Notes: a model not told the origin generated them from the letters alone. Positions 9,522 to 18,902 are shown, counted from the stretch's first letter. The stretch is 64,000 bases of DNA from Flavobacterium sp. YJ01 (GCF_029320955.1 NZ_CP119757.1:3162001-3226000); one strand, 5' to 3'. Numbers and translations: made by a program.

Positions 9522-11012
9522 ATGAAAAAACCAATCAAAGATTATTTTTTATCTTTTATTCTCTGCTTTGCTTTTTTAGGAGTTTCAGCTTGCAGTTCAG
9601 ATAAAGAAGAGACTCCTCCAACTATAAAAACGCTCTCTTCTACTACGGACAAAATTGATTTTGAAAGCAAAGAAAATACAATTGAAATAACGATTAATTC
9701 TAATGGTGTCACTTGGACTTTGAGTAATTCTGACAATTGGATAAAATTAAGTCAGACTACTGGAACATCGGGAAGAACGGTGGTAAAAATTACTGCGTTA
9801 GAAAACACGACTACAGCGTTGCGAAATGCCGTGATTAATTTAACTGGCGGTGAAGTTGCTTCTGAGGCAATTTCAGTTTCTCAGGCAGCAGGAAGTTTAT
9901 ATCCAAGTTATAACACAAATCCAATTGCAGCCGATGCTTCCGGAATGGGAAGTTCTGCTGTTGAATTGGCAGCAAAAATTAAATTAGGATGGAATATCGG
10001 AAATACATTAGAAGCAACTGGAGGCGAAACCGCTTGGGGAAATCCGGAAGTAACAAAAGCTTTAATTGATGCCGTAAAAGCAAATGGTTTTAATGCGATC
10101 AGAATTCCGTGTTCTTGGAATCAGAATTTAGAAAATACAGCAACAGCAAAAATCAAAACCGATTGGTTGAACCGAGTGAAAGAAGTGGTACAATATTGCG
10201 TTGATAATGATATGTACGTTGTAGTAAACATTCACTGGGACGGCGGCTGGCTGGAAAACAATATTACCGAAGCCAAAAAAGTAGAAAACAACGCCAAACA
10301 AAAAGCTTTTTGGGAACAAATCGCTACACATTTAAGAGGTTTCGACGAGCATTTACTTTTTGCAAGCGCCAACGAACCAGCAGTTGAAGATGCAACGCAA
10401 ATGGTAGTTTTAACTTCATATCATCAAACTTTTATCGATGCGGTTCGTTCTACAGGAGGAAAAAATGCGTCTCGTGTTTTGGTCGTCCAAGGTCCAACGA
10501 CAGATATTGAAAAAACAAACAAATTAATGACTACATTGCCAACAGATAAATTTGCAGGCAGAATGATGGTCGAAGTACATTATTATTCTCCGTGGAATTT
10601 TGCTGGTTTAACCAAAGACGAAACTTGGGGTAAAATGTTTTATTATTGGGGAGCAGGATTTCATTCGACAACCGATACAGAACGTAATGCAACTTGGGGC
10701 GAAGAAGCAGATTTAGAGAAGAATTTCAAATTGATGAAAACCCAATTTGTAGATAAAGGAATTCCAGTTTTATTGGGCGAATTTGGAGCAATTCGAAGAA
10801 CGACTTTAACAGGGGATGCTTTAACTTTACATTTAAATTCAAGAGCCTATTATTTAAAAACGGTGGTGAAAACAGCAAAAGCAAACGGATTATTACCTTT
10901 TTATTGGGACGAAGGAAGTCTAGGAAAAAACGGTTTCGGAATCATAAATAGAAGCAATAATACCGTCTTCGATACACAAGCTTTAAACGCTTTAATAGAT
11001 GGATTAAAGTAA
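9522..11012 (+). CDS. GH5 endo-glucanase/xyloglucanase with BACON domain, lipoprotein
   Basis: A 496-residue protein beginning with a lipoprotein signal (GVSACSS, Cys24). Residues about 36-125 form a BACON domain (WTLSNSDNWIKLSQ, SVSQAAG). The GH5 barrel follows, with LGWNIGNTLEA, RIPCSWNQ, the acid/base in ANEPAVE (Glu285) and the nucleophile in LGEFGA (Glu420). The lipoprotein-BACON-GH5 order matches the surface endo-xyloglucanase of Bacteroides xyloglucan loci (GH5 subfamily 4). Its likely job is to cut the glucan backbone at the cell surface before import. The subfamily was judged by motif and domain order only, so a mixed-linkage or cellulose endoglucanase remains possible. Confidence 0.88.
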   Translation: MKKPIKDYFLSFILCFAFLGVSACSSDKEETPPTIKTLSSTTDKIDFESKENTIEITINSNGVTWTLSNSDNWIKLSQTTGTSGRTVVKITALENTTTALRNAVINLTGGEVASEAISVSQAAGSLYPSYNTNPIAADASGMGSSAVELAAKIKLGWNIGNTLEATGGETAWGNPEVTKALIDAVKANGFNAIRIPCSWNQNLENTATAKIKTDWLNRVKEVVQYCVDNDMYVVVNIHWDGGWLENNITEAKKVENNAKQKAFWEQIATHLRGFDEHLLFASANEPAVEDATQMVVLTSYHQTFIDAVRSTGGKNASRVLVVQGPTTDIEKTNKLMTTLPTDKFAGRMMVEVHYYSPWNFAGLTKDETWGKMFYYWGAGFHSTTDTERNATWGEEADLEKNFKLMKTQFVDKGIPVLLGEFGAIRRTTLTGDALTLHLNSRAYYLKTVVKTAKANGLLPFYWDEGSLGKNGFGIINRSNNTVFDTQALNALIDGLK

Positions 11013-11024
11013 AAAAATGAAGTT

Positions 11025-11103
11025 AAACCATATAAGTGATATAAGATAATTTAAGTTTGATCTATTTAAGAATTTATATTTACTTATATCATTTATATGG
11101 TTT
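11025..11103. repeat. Inverted repeat in the GH5-esterase gap
   Basis: Arms of 21 bp (11025-11045 and 11083-11103) match with one mismatch; the core word is CCATATAAGTGATATAAG. The AT-rich hairpin starts 13 bases after the GH5 stop and ends 23 bases before the esterase start. It lacks a following T run, so it looks like a spacer element or RNA-processing hairpin rather than a terminator. Confidence 0.7.
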
Positions 11104-11125
11104 TAAAATATTTAAATTAGAAAAA

Positions 11126-13072
11126 ATGAAAAAAAGTTTAGTATTTATTTTTTTGATAATTAGTATTTTATCTAATGCTAATGTGAGAATGCCTTTAATA
11201 TTCTCTGACGGAATGGTACTCCAAAGAGACAAACAAATTCCGATTTGGGGTTTTGCAGATGCGAATGAAAGTGTAGAAATTCATTTCAACAAACAAATTA
11301 AGAAAACGCAAGCCGATAAAAATGGAAAATGGACGATAAATTTAAGTCCAGAAAAAGCCGGCGGACCTTTCGAATTGACAATTATCGGAAAAAATAAAAT
11401 CACCATCAAAAATGTTTTGGTTGGTGAAGTTTGGATTTGCAGCGGACAATCGAATATGGAATTTCAGGTTATCAAAACCATGAATGCCGAAAAAGAAATT
11501 GCCAATTCTGATTATCCAATGATTCGTCATTTTGGTGTCGCACAAGATTTAAGCGGAAAACCAAAAGACGATTTAAAACAAGGAAAATGGGAAGTAGCCA
11601 ATAAAGAAAATGTAGGCAACTTTACAGCAGTCGGATATTATTTCGCCAGAAAATTATATACAGAATTAAAAATCCCAATCGGAATTATCAATACTTCTTG
11701 GGGAGGAACCAATGTAGAAACTTGGACAAGCCGTGAAGCATTTCAAAATAGTCCAGAATTTAAAGCCATGATTGCTGATGTTCCAGTTATGAATGTCGAT
11801 TCTATTTCAAAATTGTATGCCACAAGAATGAAAGAAAGAGTAGAAAAAATTCAGGGAACTCCGGTAAGTATAGATAATGAAAATAGCTTTAAAGATTTAT
11901 CATTTGAAGATACTTCTTGGGGCGATTTAAACACGCCAAGTTTATGGGAAAATCAACCTCTCGGAGATTTAGACGGTATAGTTTGGATGCGAAAAACAAT
12001 TACACTTTCGGCAGAAGACATTAAAAATAAAGCAACATTAAGTCTGGCAAAAATCGACGACGAAGACATTACTTACGTCAACGGAATTGAAGTTGGAAGA
12101 AATACGCAATGGGATTTTAAAAGAGTTTATTCAGTCCCAGCGAATGTTTTAAAAATAGGTAAAAATGTAATCGCAGTAAGAATTGTCGATAACAGCGGTG
12201 GCGGTGGAATTTACGGAGAATCAGAAGATTTGAAACTTACTATTGGCAGCAAAATTATTCCGCTTGACGGAAAATGGAAATTCAAAGTTATCGTTGTAAA
12301 AACAGCATTGTCACCAAACAGTTATCCATCATTATTGTACAATGCCATGGTCAATCCGTTGGTTCCGTATGCGATGCAAGGCGTATTGTGGTATCAAGGT
12401 GAAGCAAATGTTTGGAGAGCCAATCAATACAAAAAATCATTTCCATTAATGATCAACGATTGGAGAACCAAATTTAAACAAGGAGACTTTCCTTTTTATT
12501 TCGTTCAATTATCGACTTTCGACGAATTTGGAGGCAACAGCCAAAAAGGAAGCCGTTGGGCAGAACTTCGAGAAGCACAATCTGAAACGCTTAAATTAAA
12601 GAATACTGGAATGGCCGTAACCACAGATATTGGAAACGCAAAAGACATTCACCCAACCAACAAACAAGATATTGGTTTGCGTTTGGCAGCAACAGCGTTA
12701 AACAATATTTATGGTAAAAAACAAGTTCACAGCGGACCAACGTATAAATCTCAGCAAATAAAAGGAAACCAAATTATCCTCACTTTCGATAACATCGGCA
12801 GCGGATTATCAACGCCAAATAACGATGAATTAAAAGGTTTTGAAATTGCAGGTGCAGACAAAGTTTTTCATTCCACGAAAGCGATAATTAAAGACAATAA
12901 AATAATCGTTTCCAGCGATAAAGTTCAAAATCCCGTTGCAGTGCATTACGGCTGGGCAGATGATGATACGGCAATTAATCTTTTCAATAAAGAAAAATTC
13001 CCTGCATCGCCATTTAGAACGGACAATTGGGAGATGATTACAGCGAATGAGAAGTATAAAGTGAGTAAATAG
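11126..13072 (+). CDS. Sialate O-acetylesterase-like SGNH esterase, secreted
   Basis: A 648-residue protein, starting at the ATG at 11126 because the next residues (KKSLVFIFLIISILS) form a signal peptide; the open frame extends 23 codons further upstream but that part is in the hairpin region. The SASA/SGNH esterase core has the nucleophile motif CSGQSNMEF (Ser109), WYQGEANV, and the Asp/His motif KDIHPT (Asp507, His509). A jelly-roll insert resembling a GH2 sugar-binding domain is at about residues 245-385. The family removes O-acetyl groups from sugars; in this locus acetylated galactose of xyloglucan is a reasonable substrate, which is inference. Confidence 0.85.
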   Translation: MKKSLVFIFLIISILSNANVRMPLIFSDGMVLQRDKQIPIWGFADANESVEIHFNKQIKKTQADKNGKWTINLSPEKAGGPFELTIIGKNKITIKNVLVGEVWICSGQSNMEFQVIKTMNAEKEIANSDYPMIRHFGVAQDLSGKPKDDLKQGKWEVANKENVGNFTAVGYYFARKLYTELKIPIGIINTSWGGTNVETWTSREAFQNSPEFKAMIADVPVMNVDSISKLYATRMKERVEKIQGTPVSIDNENSFKDLSFEDTSWGDLNTPSLWENQPLGDLDGIVWMRKTITLSAEDIKNKATLSLAKIDDEDITYVNGIEVGRNTQWDFKRVYSVPANVLKIGKNVIAVRIVDNSGGGGIYGESEDLKLTIGSKIIPLDGKWKFKVIVVKTALSPNSYPSLLYNAMVNPLVPYAMQGVLWYQGEANVWRANQYKKSFPLMINDWRTKFKQGDFPFYFVQLSTFDEFGGNSQKGSRWAELREAQSETLKLKNTGMAVTTDIGNAKDIHPTNKQDIGLRLAATALNNIYGKKQVHSGPTYKSQQIKGNQIILTFDNIGSGLSTPNNDELKGFEIAGADKVFHSTKAIIKDNKIIVSSDKVQNPVAVHYGWADDDTAINLFNKEKFPASPFRTDNWEMITANEKYKVSK

Positions 13073-13120
13073 TTATTAGTAATTAGTCCCTAGTAAAGAG
13101 CTAGATAATACACAACGATA

Positions 13121-13207
13121 GATGTTCCGCTAGGAACATTTCGTCGGTAGCAACAGAAATGCGTTGAATAAAATGTATATAACAAAAAAATGTTCCGTAG
13201 GAACATC
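13121..13207. repeat. ATGTTCC palindrome pair
   Basis: Two short palindromes, ATGTTCC-GCTA-GGAACAT (13122-13139) and ATGTTCC-GTA-GGAACAT (13190-13206), are separated by about 50 bases. Together they form a REP-like pair directly before the third paired-palindrome module. Confidence 0.75.
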
Positions 13208-13226
13208 TGATTTGGTACCGTTTTTT

Positions 13227-13325
13227 ATCCTAACAGGATTTTAAAACCTGTTAGGTATAGCATAGATTTTTATTAGTTTTAGATATTCAATAAATACCTA
13301 ACAGGTTTTAAAAACCTGTTAGGAT
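13227..13325. repeat. Paired-palindrome module, copy 3 (upstream of GH95)
   Basis: Palindromes at 13229-13255 (one mismatch, GGATT in place of GGTTT, spacer TTA) and 13297-13323 (spacer TAA), 41 bases apart. The GH95 start codon is 15 nt downstream. The spacer trinucleotides changed on both palindromes compared with copies 1 and 2 (CCA/TGG), which suggests coordinated change. Confidence 0.9.
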
Positions 13326-13338
13326 AAGATAACACAAT

Positions 13339-15735
13339 ATGATAAAAAAAACATTTCTCATTTTACTTCTCACATCTTATTATACAAACATTTCGGCGCA
13401 ATCCAAGAATGTTTTATGGTACAAACAACCCGCAGAATTCTTTGAAGAAAGCTTGGTTTTAGGAAACGGAAAAATGGGAGCAACTGTTTTTGGAGGAGCC
13501 AATTCAGACAAAATTTATTTGAATGACATTACGCTTTGGTCGGGCGAACCTGTAAATGCCAATATGAGTCCGGAAGCCTACAAAAACATTCCCGCAATTC
13601 GCGAAGCTTTACAGAACGAAAACTACAAACTGGCAGAAGAACTCAACAAAAAAGTTCAGGGAAAAAACTCCGAATCTTATGCGCCTTTAGGAACATTAGA
13701 AATCAATAATTCCGAAAAAGGAAAAGCGGTTAATTATCATAGAGAATTGGATCTTTCGAATGCCATTTCAAAAGTAAGTTACGAAATGGCGGGTATCAAA
13801 TATACACGAGAATATTTCGTTTCGGCTCCAGATAAGGTTATGATTATCAAATTGACAGCCGATCAAAAAGGAGCTTTAAATTTTGATATAAATCTAAAAA
13901 GCCTTTTACAATCAAATGTTGAAGTGCGAAACAATATTTTGGTTTTAAAAGGTTCTGCACCAATTCATGAAAATGCAGGATATAATGTTGTGCCAAAATA
14001 TCTAAATTTAAAAGATAGAGGAACACGATTTACAGGTTTAGTTCAAATTAAAAAAACGGACGGAAAAATTACCAGTTCGAGAGAAACGCTAACTTTAAAA
14101 GATGCGACCGAGGCGATTATTTTTGTTTCTGTTGCAACAAGTTTTAATGGTTTTGATAAGAATCCAGCATCAGAAGGTTTAGACGATGTTTCAATTGCTT
14201 TGCAAAATCTGAACAATGCATATGCAAAACCATTTGATAAACTTAAAGAATCTCATATTTCAGATTATCAAAAATTCTTCAATCGTGTCGATTTGGATTT
14301 AGGAAAAACAGTCGCTCCAGATTTACCAACCGACGAACGATTACTACGCTACGCTGACGGAAAAGAAGACAAAAACCTCGAAATTCTTTATTTCAATTTT
14401 GGACGTTATTTGTTAATCAGTTCGTCAAGAACTTTGGGCGTTCCTGCCAATTTGCAAGGATTGTGGAATCCGCATTTAAGTCCGCCTTGGAGCAGTAATT
14501 ATACGATGAATATCAATCTGGAAGAAAATTACTGGCTTGCAGAAAACACGAATCTTTCAGAAATGCATTCATCACTTTTGAGCTTTATTAAAAATCTTTC
14601 GGTAACCGGAAAAGTTACAGCGAAGACTTTTTACGGAGTTGATAAAGGCTGGGCGGCAGCGCACAATTCGGATATTTGGGCAATGACCAATCCGGTTGGA
14701 CAGTTTGGAAAAGAAGATCCAATGTGGGCATGTTGGCCGTTGGCAGGCGCTTGGCTGAGCACGCATATTTGGGAACATTATATTTTTAGCCAAGACAAAG
14801 ATTATTTAAAAAAAGAAGGTTATCCGTTAATGAAAGGCGCGGCTGAATTTTGTTTAGGCTGGCTTGTTCCAGATAAAAATGGTAATTTAATTACATCGCC
14901 TTCGACTTCACCAGAAAATCAATATAAACTTTCAGATGGTTTTGTTGGCGCAACACTTTACGGCGGAACTGCTGATTTGGCTATGATCCGCGAATGTTTT
15001 GATAAAACTATAAAGGCATCAAAAGTGCTGAATACTGATGCTGATTTTAGAAAAAAAATAGAAACGGCGCTTTCAAAGTTATATCCATATCAAATTGGTA
15101 AAAAAGGAAATCTGCAGGAATGGTATTTTGATTGGGATGATAATGATCCAAAACACCGTCATCAATCACAGTTATTCGGACTTTTCCCTGGCGATCATAT
15201 TACGCCATTAAAAACTCCAGATTTAGCAGAAGCTTCAAAGAAAACATTAGAAATAAAAGGAGATGAAACTACAGGCTGGTCAAAAGGCTGGAGAATCAAT
15301 CTTTGGGCAAGACTTTGGGACGGAAATCGCGCTTATAAAATGTTCCGAGAATTACTTCGCTATGTTGATCCCGACGGAAAGAAAACAGAAAAACCAAGAA
15401 GAGGAGGAGGAACGTATCCGAATTTATTCGACGCGCATCCGCCATTTCAAATTGATGGTAATTTTGGAGGCGCAGCAGCTGTTGCTGAAATGTTAGCTCA
15501 GTCAAATGAAAATGAAATTCGATTACTTCCAGCTTTACCAGACGCTTGGTCAGAAGGTTCGGTAAAAGGAATCTGTGCAAGAGGTGGATTTGAAATTGAA
15601 ATGACGTGGAATAATAAAAAACCTGAAAAAGTAATTGTTTCTTCTAAAAATGGAGGAAAAACAATGTTGATTTTCGGCGATAAAAAACAAGAAATTGTTT
15701 TGAAAAAAGGAGAAAGTATAGAAATCAAGTTTTAG
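13339..15735 (+). CDS. GH95 alpha-L-fucosidase (or alpha-L-galactosidase), secreted
   Basis: A 798-residue protein with a signal peptide (to about residue 20, ISAQ) and the GH95 N-terminal domain (LPLGNG-type motif LVLGNGKMGATVFGG). In the catalytic (alpha/alpha)6 barrel, likely residues are Asn391 and Asn393 (NYTMNIN), Glu526 (TSPENQY) and Asp698/Asp706 (DAHPPFQIDG), matching the Asn-Asn-Glu-Asp set described for the Bifidobacterium enzyme AfcA. GH95 enzymes use an inverting mechanism and act on alpha-1,2-fucose; fucosylated galactose on xyloglucan is a plausible target here. It is the last gene of the + strand series and is followed by a palindromic element shared with 19.0 kb. Confidence 0.92.
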   Translation: MIKKTFLILLLTSYYTNISAQSKNVLWYKQPAEFFEESLVLGNGKMGATVFGGANSDKIYLNDITLWSGEPVNANMSPEAYKNIPAIREALQNENYKLAEELNKKVQGKNSESYAPLGTLEINNSEKGKAVNYHRELDLSNAISKVSYEMAGIKYTREYFVSAPDKVMIIKLTADQKGALNFDINLKSLLQSNVEVRNNILVLKGSAPIHENAGYNVVPKYLNLKDRGTRFTGLVQIKKTDGKITSSRETLTLKDATEAIIFVSVATSFNGFDKNPASEGLDDVSIALQNLNNAYAKPFDKLKESHISDYQKFFNRVDLDLGKTVAPDLPTDERLLRYADGKEDKNLEILYFNFGRYLLISSSRTLGVPANLQGLWNPHLSPPWSSNYTMNINLEENYWLAENTNLSEMHSSLLSFIKNLSVTGKVTAKTFYGVDKGWAAAHNSDIWAMTNPVGQFGKEDPMWACWPLAGAWLSTHIWEHYIFSQDKDYLKKEGYPLMKGAAEFCLGWLVPDKNGNLITSPSTSPENQYKLSDGFVGATLYGGTADLAMIRECFDKTIKASKVLNTDADFRKKIETALSKLYPYQIGKKGNLQEWYFDWDDNDPKHRHQSQLFGLFPGDHITPLKTPDLAEASKKTLEIKGDETTGWSKGWRINLWARLWDGNRAYKMFRELLRYVDPDGKKTEKPRRGGGTYPNLFDAHPPFQIDGNFGGAAAVAEMLAQSNENEIRLLPALPDAWSEGSVKGICARGGFEIEMTWNNKKPEKVIVSSKNGGKTMLIFGDKKQEIVLKKGESIEIKF

Positions 15736-15738
15736 AAA

Positions 15739-15899
15739 AGCTTCGGAGAAGCGAAATATTTATAGAAAAATAGACATTTACAATATAAAGCTCCAGCGGA
15801 GCGACATTATTTGATTGAGAAAATTATATGTCGCTCCGCTGGAGCTCTTTTACATTCGTGCGATTTAATTTCTATAAAGATATTGCTCCTCTGGAGCTT
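15739..15899. repeat. Nested palindromic element, copy 1
   Basis: Inner arms of 19 bp, perfect (15789-15807 and 15828-15846, word GCTCCAGCGGAGCGACAT), sit inside outer arms containing TTTATAGAA / TTCTATAAA. The block fills the space between the convergent GH95 and beta-barrel genes. A diverged copy of the whole block is at 19.0-19.16 kb. Confidence 0.85.
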
Positions 15900-15907
15900 T
15901 CTTATTA

Positions 15908-16582
15908 TCAATCCAATTTATAATTATATCCAAATTGCACATAAAACGGAATTAGTGGCGTACTTTTAAAATCTTCATTCATGGCTTTTCCAATTCTTAA
16001 AGTCAAATCACTTTTATTAAAAGAATAACCGCCTTGAATTCCGAAGTTGAAATTTCCTCCTGTTGTAGGTTCAAACCAACCATTTTTTACATCAGGATAA
16101 ACTTCTCTGTAAATATCAGAATGTTTAAAATGGGTAACGATTGCTTTATCAAAACCAAATTCTCCTGCAACAAACCATTTTGATTTATAATACCCAATAA
16201 CAATTCCAGCATCGACACCAAAATTCTGAAGTGTTACTAACGGATTTCCGTAACGCCTGTAAATTCCGTGAAGAGAAGCATTAAAACGGAAATTTTCAAT
16301 TTGATATAGATTTAGCTGTCCTCCAATTTTGGTTTTAAAATCATCAAAAATAACTTCGCCTGATGCTAGAGAAATAGAACTTTCCAGAATAATTGGCATT
16401 TTGGTTTTTAAATGATAACCATAACTCAATCCGTAAACAAAACTATAATCCCAGCCGGCATTTACATTTAAAATATGTTTTTGATTTTCTTGAAGACTTT
16501 CCCAGTTAATGGTTTGTGCTTGTGAAATGTGAGAAGTAAGAAGCGAAATGAGAAATGCGATTAGTGCTATTATTGCTTTCAT
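15908..16582 (-). CDS. Outer-membrane beta-barrel protein, unknown function
   Basis: A 224-residue protein with a clear signal peptide (about residues 1-22, ISQAQ). The rest alternates polar and hydrophobic residues with many Gly/Tyr/Phe (for example LNVNAGWDYSFVYGLSYGYH) and ends in an aromatic-rich strand (YVQFGYNYKLD), which is the pattern of a small outer-membrane beta-barrel. I cannot assign a named family. It lies 17 bases downstream of the lipoprotein hydrolase at 16600 and is in the same direction, so the two are probably co-transcribed. Product function is unknown. Confidence 0.7.
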   Translation of the reverse strand: MKAIIALIAFLISLLTSHISQAQTINWESLQENQKHILNVNAGWDYSFVYGLSYGYHLKTKMPIILESSISLASGEVIFDDFKTKIGGQLNLYQIENFRFNASLHGIYRRYGNPLVTLQNFGVDAGIVIGYYKSKWFVAGEFGFDKAIVTHFKHSDIYREVYPDVKNGWFEPTTGGNFNFGIQGGYSFNKSDLTLRIGKAMNEDFKSTPLIPFYVQFGYNYKLD

Positions 16583-16599
16583 GACCGAATTATTTTAGA

Positions 16600-17583
16600 T
16601 TATTTTAAATAATTCAACACCAAAGGCTCGACATTTTCCCATTTGAAATAAATCATTTCGTGTCCCGTTCCTTTTACTTCTGCAATTTCAGAAAGGGGAA
16701 AATAAGAAGCTTCTTTTTGCGCAAAACTCAATCCGTAAGATTTATTCAATTCTCCGTATAAAAACAAAACTTTGATTTTATATTGATCGAGATTTGTGGT
16801 GAAATCAAAACCATCATTTTCAGAAATATCTATAAAACTTTCTAAAACCGTTGTGCCAATTCTCCAAAAAGGAGAAGGTCCAGGAATGCCTTCATCATTT
16901 CCTTTCGCATAAGTAAAACTCGAAGAGATTCCGTATTTATAATCTAAAATGGCGTGCTGATTTTCTTTTCCCGTCAAAAACTGATCGACGTATAATAAGT
17001 TACTCGTGACTTCAGAAAAGATGTTGATTTTTCGGCTCATTTCGCCATATTCATCAAGCAATTTTTTATTCAGTCCGCCGGGTTCTGCGAGAATTACTCC
17101 GTTTATAGAATTCGGATATTGATTGACGTAAGCAGATGCCAGCATGGCGCCCCAAGAATGCCCGAATAGAAATACTTTTTGATTGGAGGAAGTTTTGTAG
17201 TATTTAATGACTTCGCTTAAATCATCTAAAACTAACTGAATTGAATAACTTTTTTTGTCATGTCTTTTTGATAATCCCGAACCGCGTTGATCGTAAAAAA
17301 TGACATAATAACCTTCTTTTGCTAATTGTTGCACGTTTAATCCGTTTCGATAATCGGAGCCTGGACCGCCATGCAAAAAGATTAACATTGGATCGGTAGG
17401 ATTTCCAAAAGTTTCAGAATGTAATTGTGTTCCGTTTACAAAAATCGAAGGAATTGTTGGATCTTCATCCACCGTTTTTGGAACTAAATATCCAGATTCA
17501 TTAATGTCATTTTCGTTTTCGCATCCCATAAAAAAGAAAATGGAAACAGCGATTACGGCTGAGTAAAGTGTTTTGGTTTTCAT
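16600..17583 (-). CDS. Alpha/beta hydrolase, prolyl-iminopeptidase-like, lipoprotein
   Basis: A 327-residue protein with a lipoprotein signal (FFMGC, Cys21). The alpha/beta-hydrolase fold shows the oxyanion motif HGGPGSD (about residue 71), the nucleophile elbow GHSWGA with Ser143, and the catalytic His in GTGHEM near the C-terminus. The HGGPG and DQRGSG motifs are those of S33 peptidases such as prolyl iminopeptidase. At the acidic position the sequence reads YGELN, with Glu where Asp is usual, so the third triad residue needs care. It is probably a cell-envelope esterase or aminopeptidase; the substrate is not shown. It is followed by the beta-barrel gene. Confidence 0.78.
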   Translation of the reverse strand: MKTKTLYSAVIAVSIFFFMGCENENDINESGYLVPKTVDEDPTIPSIFVNGTQLHSETFGNPTDPMLIFLHGGPGSDYRNGLNVQQLAKEGYYVIFYDQRGSGLSKRHDKKSYSIQLVLDDLSEVIKYYKTSSNQKVFLFGHSWGAMLASAYVNQYPNSINGVILAEPGGLNKKLLDEYGEMSRKINIFSEVTSNLLYVDQFLTGKENQHAILDYKYGISSSFTYAKGNDEGIPGPSPFWRIGTTVLESFIDISENDGFDFTTNLDQYKIKVLFLYGELNKSYGLSFAQKEASYFPLSEIAEVKGTGHEMIYFKWENVEPLVLNYLK

Positions 17584-17721
17584 TGCAAGAATTGATTAAA
17601 ATTTCTGCAAAGATGTGTTCCAGTATTATGCTGGTCGCCCCAACTTGTAAGGTGGTTCTTTTTTTAAGAGGCTAAGTTACTAAGACTCTAAGTGGCTAAG
17701 CTTTTTTTATTTGGAAATTTG

Positions 17722-17787
17722 CTCGCAAAGACGCGAAGTCGCAAAGTTTTTTTAAAATAAGACTTTGCGACTCTGCGTCTTTGCGAG
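17722..17787. repeat. 26-bp imperfect inverted repeat (CGCAAAGACGC family)
   Basis: Arms 17722-17747 and 17762-17787 match with two mismatches; the words CGCAAAG and GACGC recur. An upstream block at 17668-17700 repeats CTAAGT/TTACTAAG. The hairpin lies 20 bases after the stop codon of the AraC-type gene on the minus strand and could end its transcript. Confidence 0.75.
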
Positions 17788-17807
17788 ATTAAAAAAAATC
17801 CACGACT

Positions 17808-18902
17808 TTATTTTAAAAATTCAGAAGGAGAAAGTCCTGTCGCTTTTTTGAAATTTCGGTTGAAAGCGGTTTTCGAATTAAATCCGCATTCAAATGCAAT
17901 GGAAAGCAAAGTGAATTTTTGATTTTCGGGTAATGAAATCAGGTTTTTAAATTCTTCTACGCGTTGTAAATTGATGTAATCGTAAAAGTTTTTTCCTTCC
18001 GCTGAATTAATAACTTGAGACAAAACATTCGGATGAATATTTAGTTTTTGAGATAATTCTGCCAAAGTCAAATCAGGATTTTTATAGAGTTTTTCAGTTT
18101 CCATAATTTCAGTTAATTTTTGATGAATGGATTGAAGTTCCTCTGAACTTAAACTGGATTTTTCATATTTGACTTTTTCTGATGAGTTTTCGATATTTTG
18201 ATTGGAAGGAATATTTAAAACTACATTCTCAGCAATTGTTTGATTGGTAAAAATACCAACCTGTTTGATGCCGAAATAGCCGATAAACATCAGATAAAAA
18301 ACAACGACTGAAAAAATGTATTCGTCTTCATAAAAAATGACAACGATCCAAATAATGCTCGAACCCAAAATTAAATACTGAAGCCAGCGTAAATTAATTT
18401 TTTCGGTAGAAGAAAAAGCTTCTGAAATGTTTTTTTGGTGTTTTGAAAGCTTTGTCAGCGAAAGCAAAGCATACACAATTCCAGAAACTAAAATAGCGCT
18501 GTACAATATTAGAATTAGGTTTTCGTATCCTTTTCCTTCATTCTGGAAGACTTTTAATTTTTCTTCAAAAGAAAGCGAGAAAAATGGAATTAAAGATAAA
18601 ACCGCAATTGCAAAAGGTAAAAAATGTAAAAACGAATATTTTTTATTCTGATTTTGATTGGTTAAAGCTGAAGTGTACAAATACAAAAACGGACCTTGTA
18701 CTAAAGGCATTGGAAGTTCTAAACCTAATAAAAGAGGAAATGAGGCAAAATCGTTTTTATAATGCAGATAATACAAAAACAAATGAAATCCGGTGCAAAA
18801 CAACCAAAATGCCAAAATTGTATCGGCTTCACTTTTGTTTTTTTTGCTTGCGAGAATAACAACCAAGAAAAAGGTGATTATAATGCCCGTTAAATACAAC
18901 AT
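17808..18902 (-). CDS. AraC-family regulator with N-terminal membrane domain
   Basis: A 364-residue protein. The first about 225 residues hold roughly seven hydrophobic segments (for example LYLTGIIITFFLVVILAS, FLHFLPFAIAVLSLIPFF, SVVVFYLMFIGYFGI). The C-terminal about 100 residues form an AraC-type DNA-binding domain (LTLAELSQKLNIHPNVLSQV, then FECGFNSKTAFNRNFKKATG). Such membrane-anchored AraC regulators are common in Flavobacteriia and are thought to sense a membrane or periplasmic signal; the ligand is not known here. The gene is monocistronic by spacing and lies upstream of the hydrolase/beta-barrel pair on the same strand, so regulation of that pair is possible but unproven. Confidence 0.85.
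   Translation of the reverse strand: MLYLTGIIITFFLVVILASKKNKSEADTILAFWLFCTGFHLFLYYLHYKNDFASFPLLLGLELPMPLVQGPFLYLYTSALTNQNQNKKYSFLHFLPFAIAVLSLIPFFSLSFEEKLKVFQNEGKGYENLILILYSAILVSGIVYALLSLTKLSKHQKNISEAFSSTEKINLRWLQYLILGSSIIWIVVIFYEDEYIFSVVVFYLMFIGYFGIKQVGIFTNQTIAENVVLNIPSNQNIENSSEKVKYEKSSLSSEELQSIHQKLTEIMETEKLYKNPDLTLAELSQKLNIHPNVLSQVINSAEGKNFYDYINLQRVEEFKNLISLPENQKFTLLSIAFECGFNSKTAFNRNFKKATGLSPSEFLK

Noticed and set aside
11057..11125. Upstream extension of the acetylesterase with a Tyr/Leu-rich start
   Set aside because: The region is part of an AT-rich inverted repeat and the signal peptide begins at ATG 11126.
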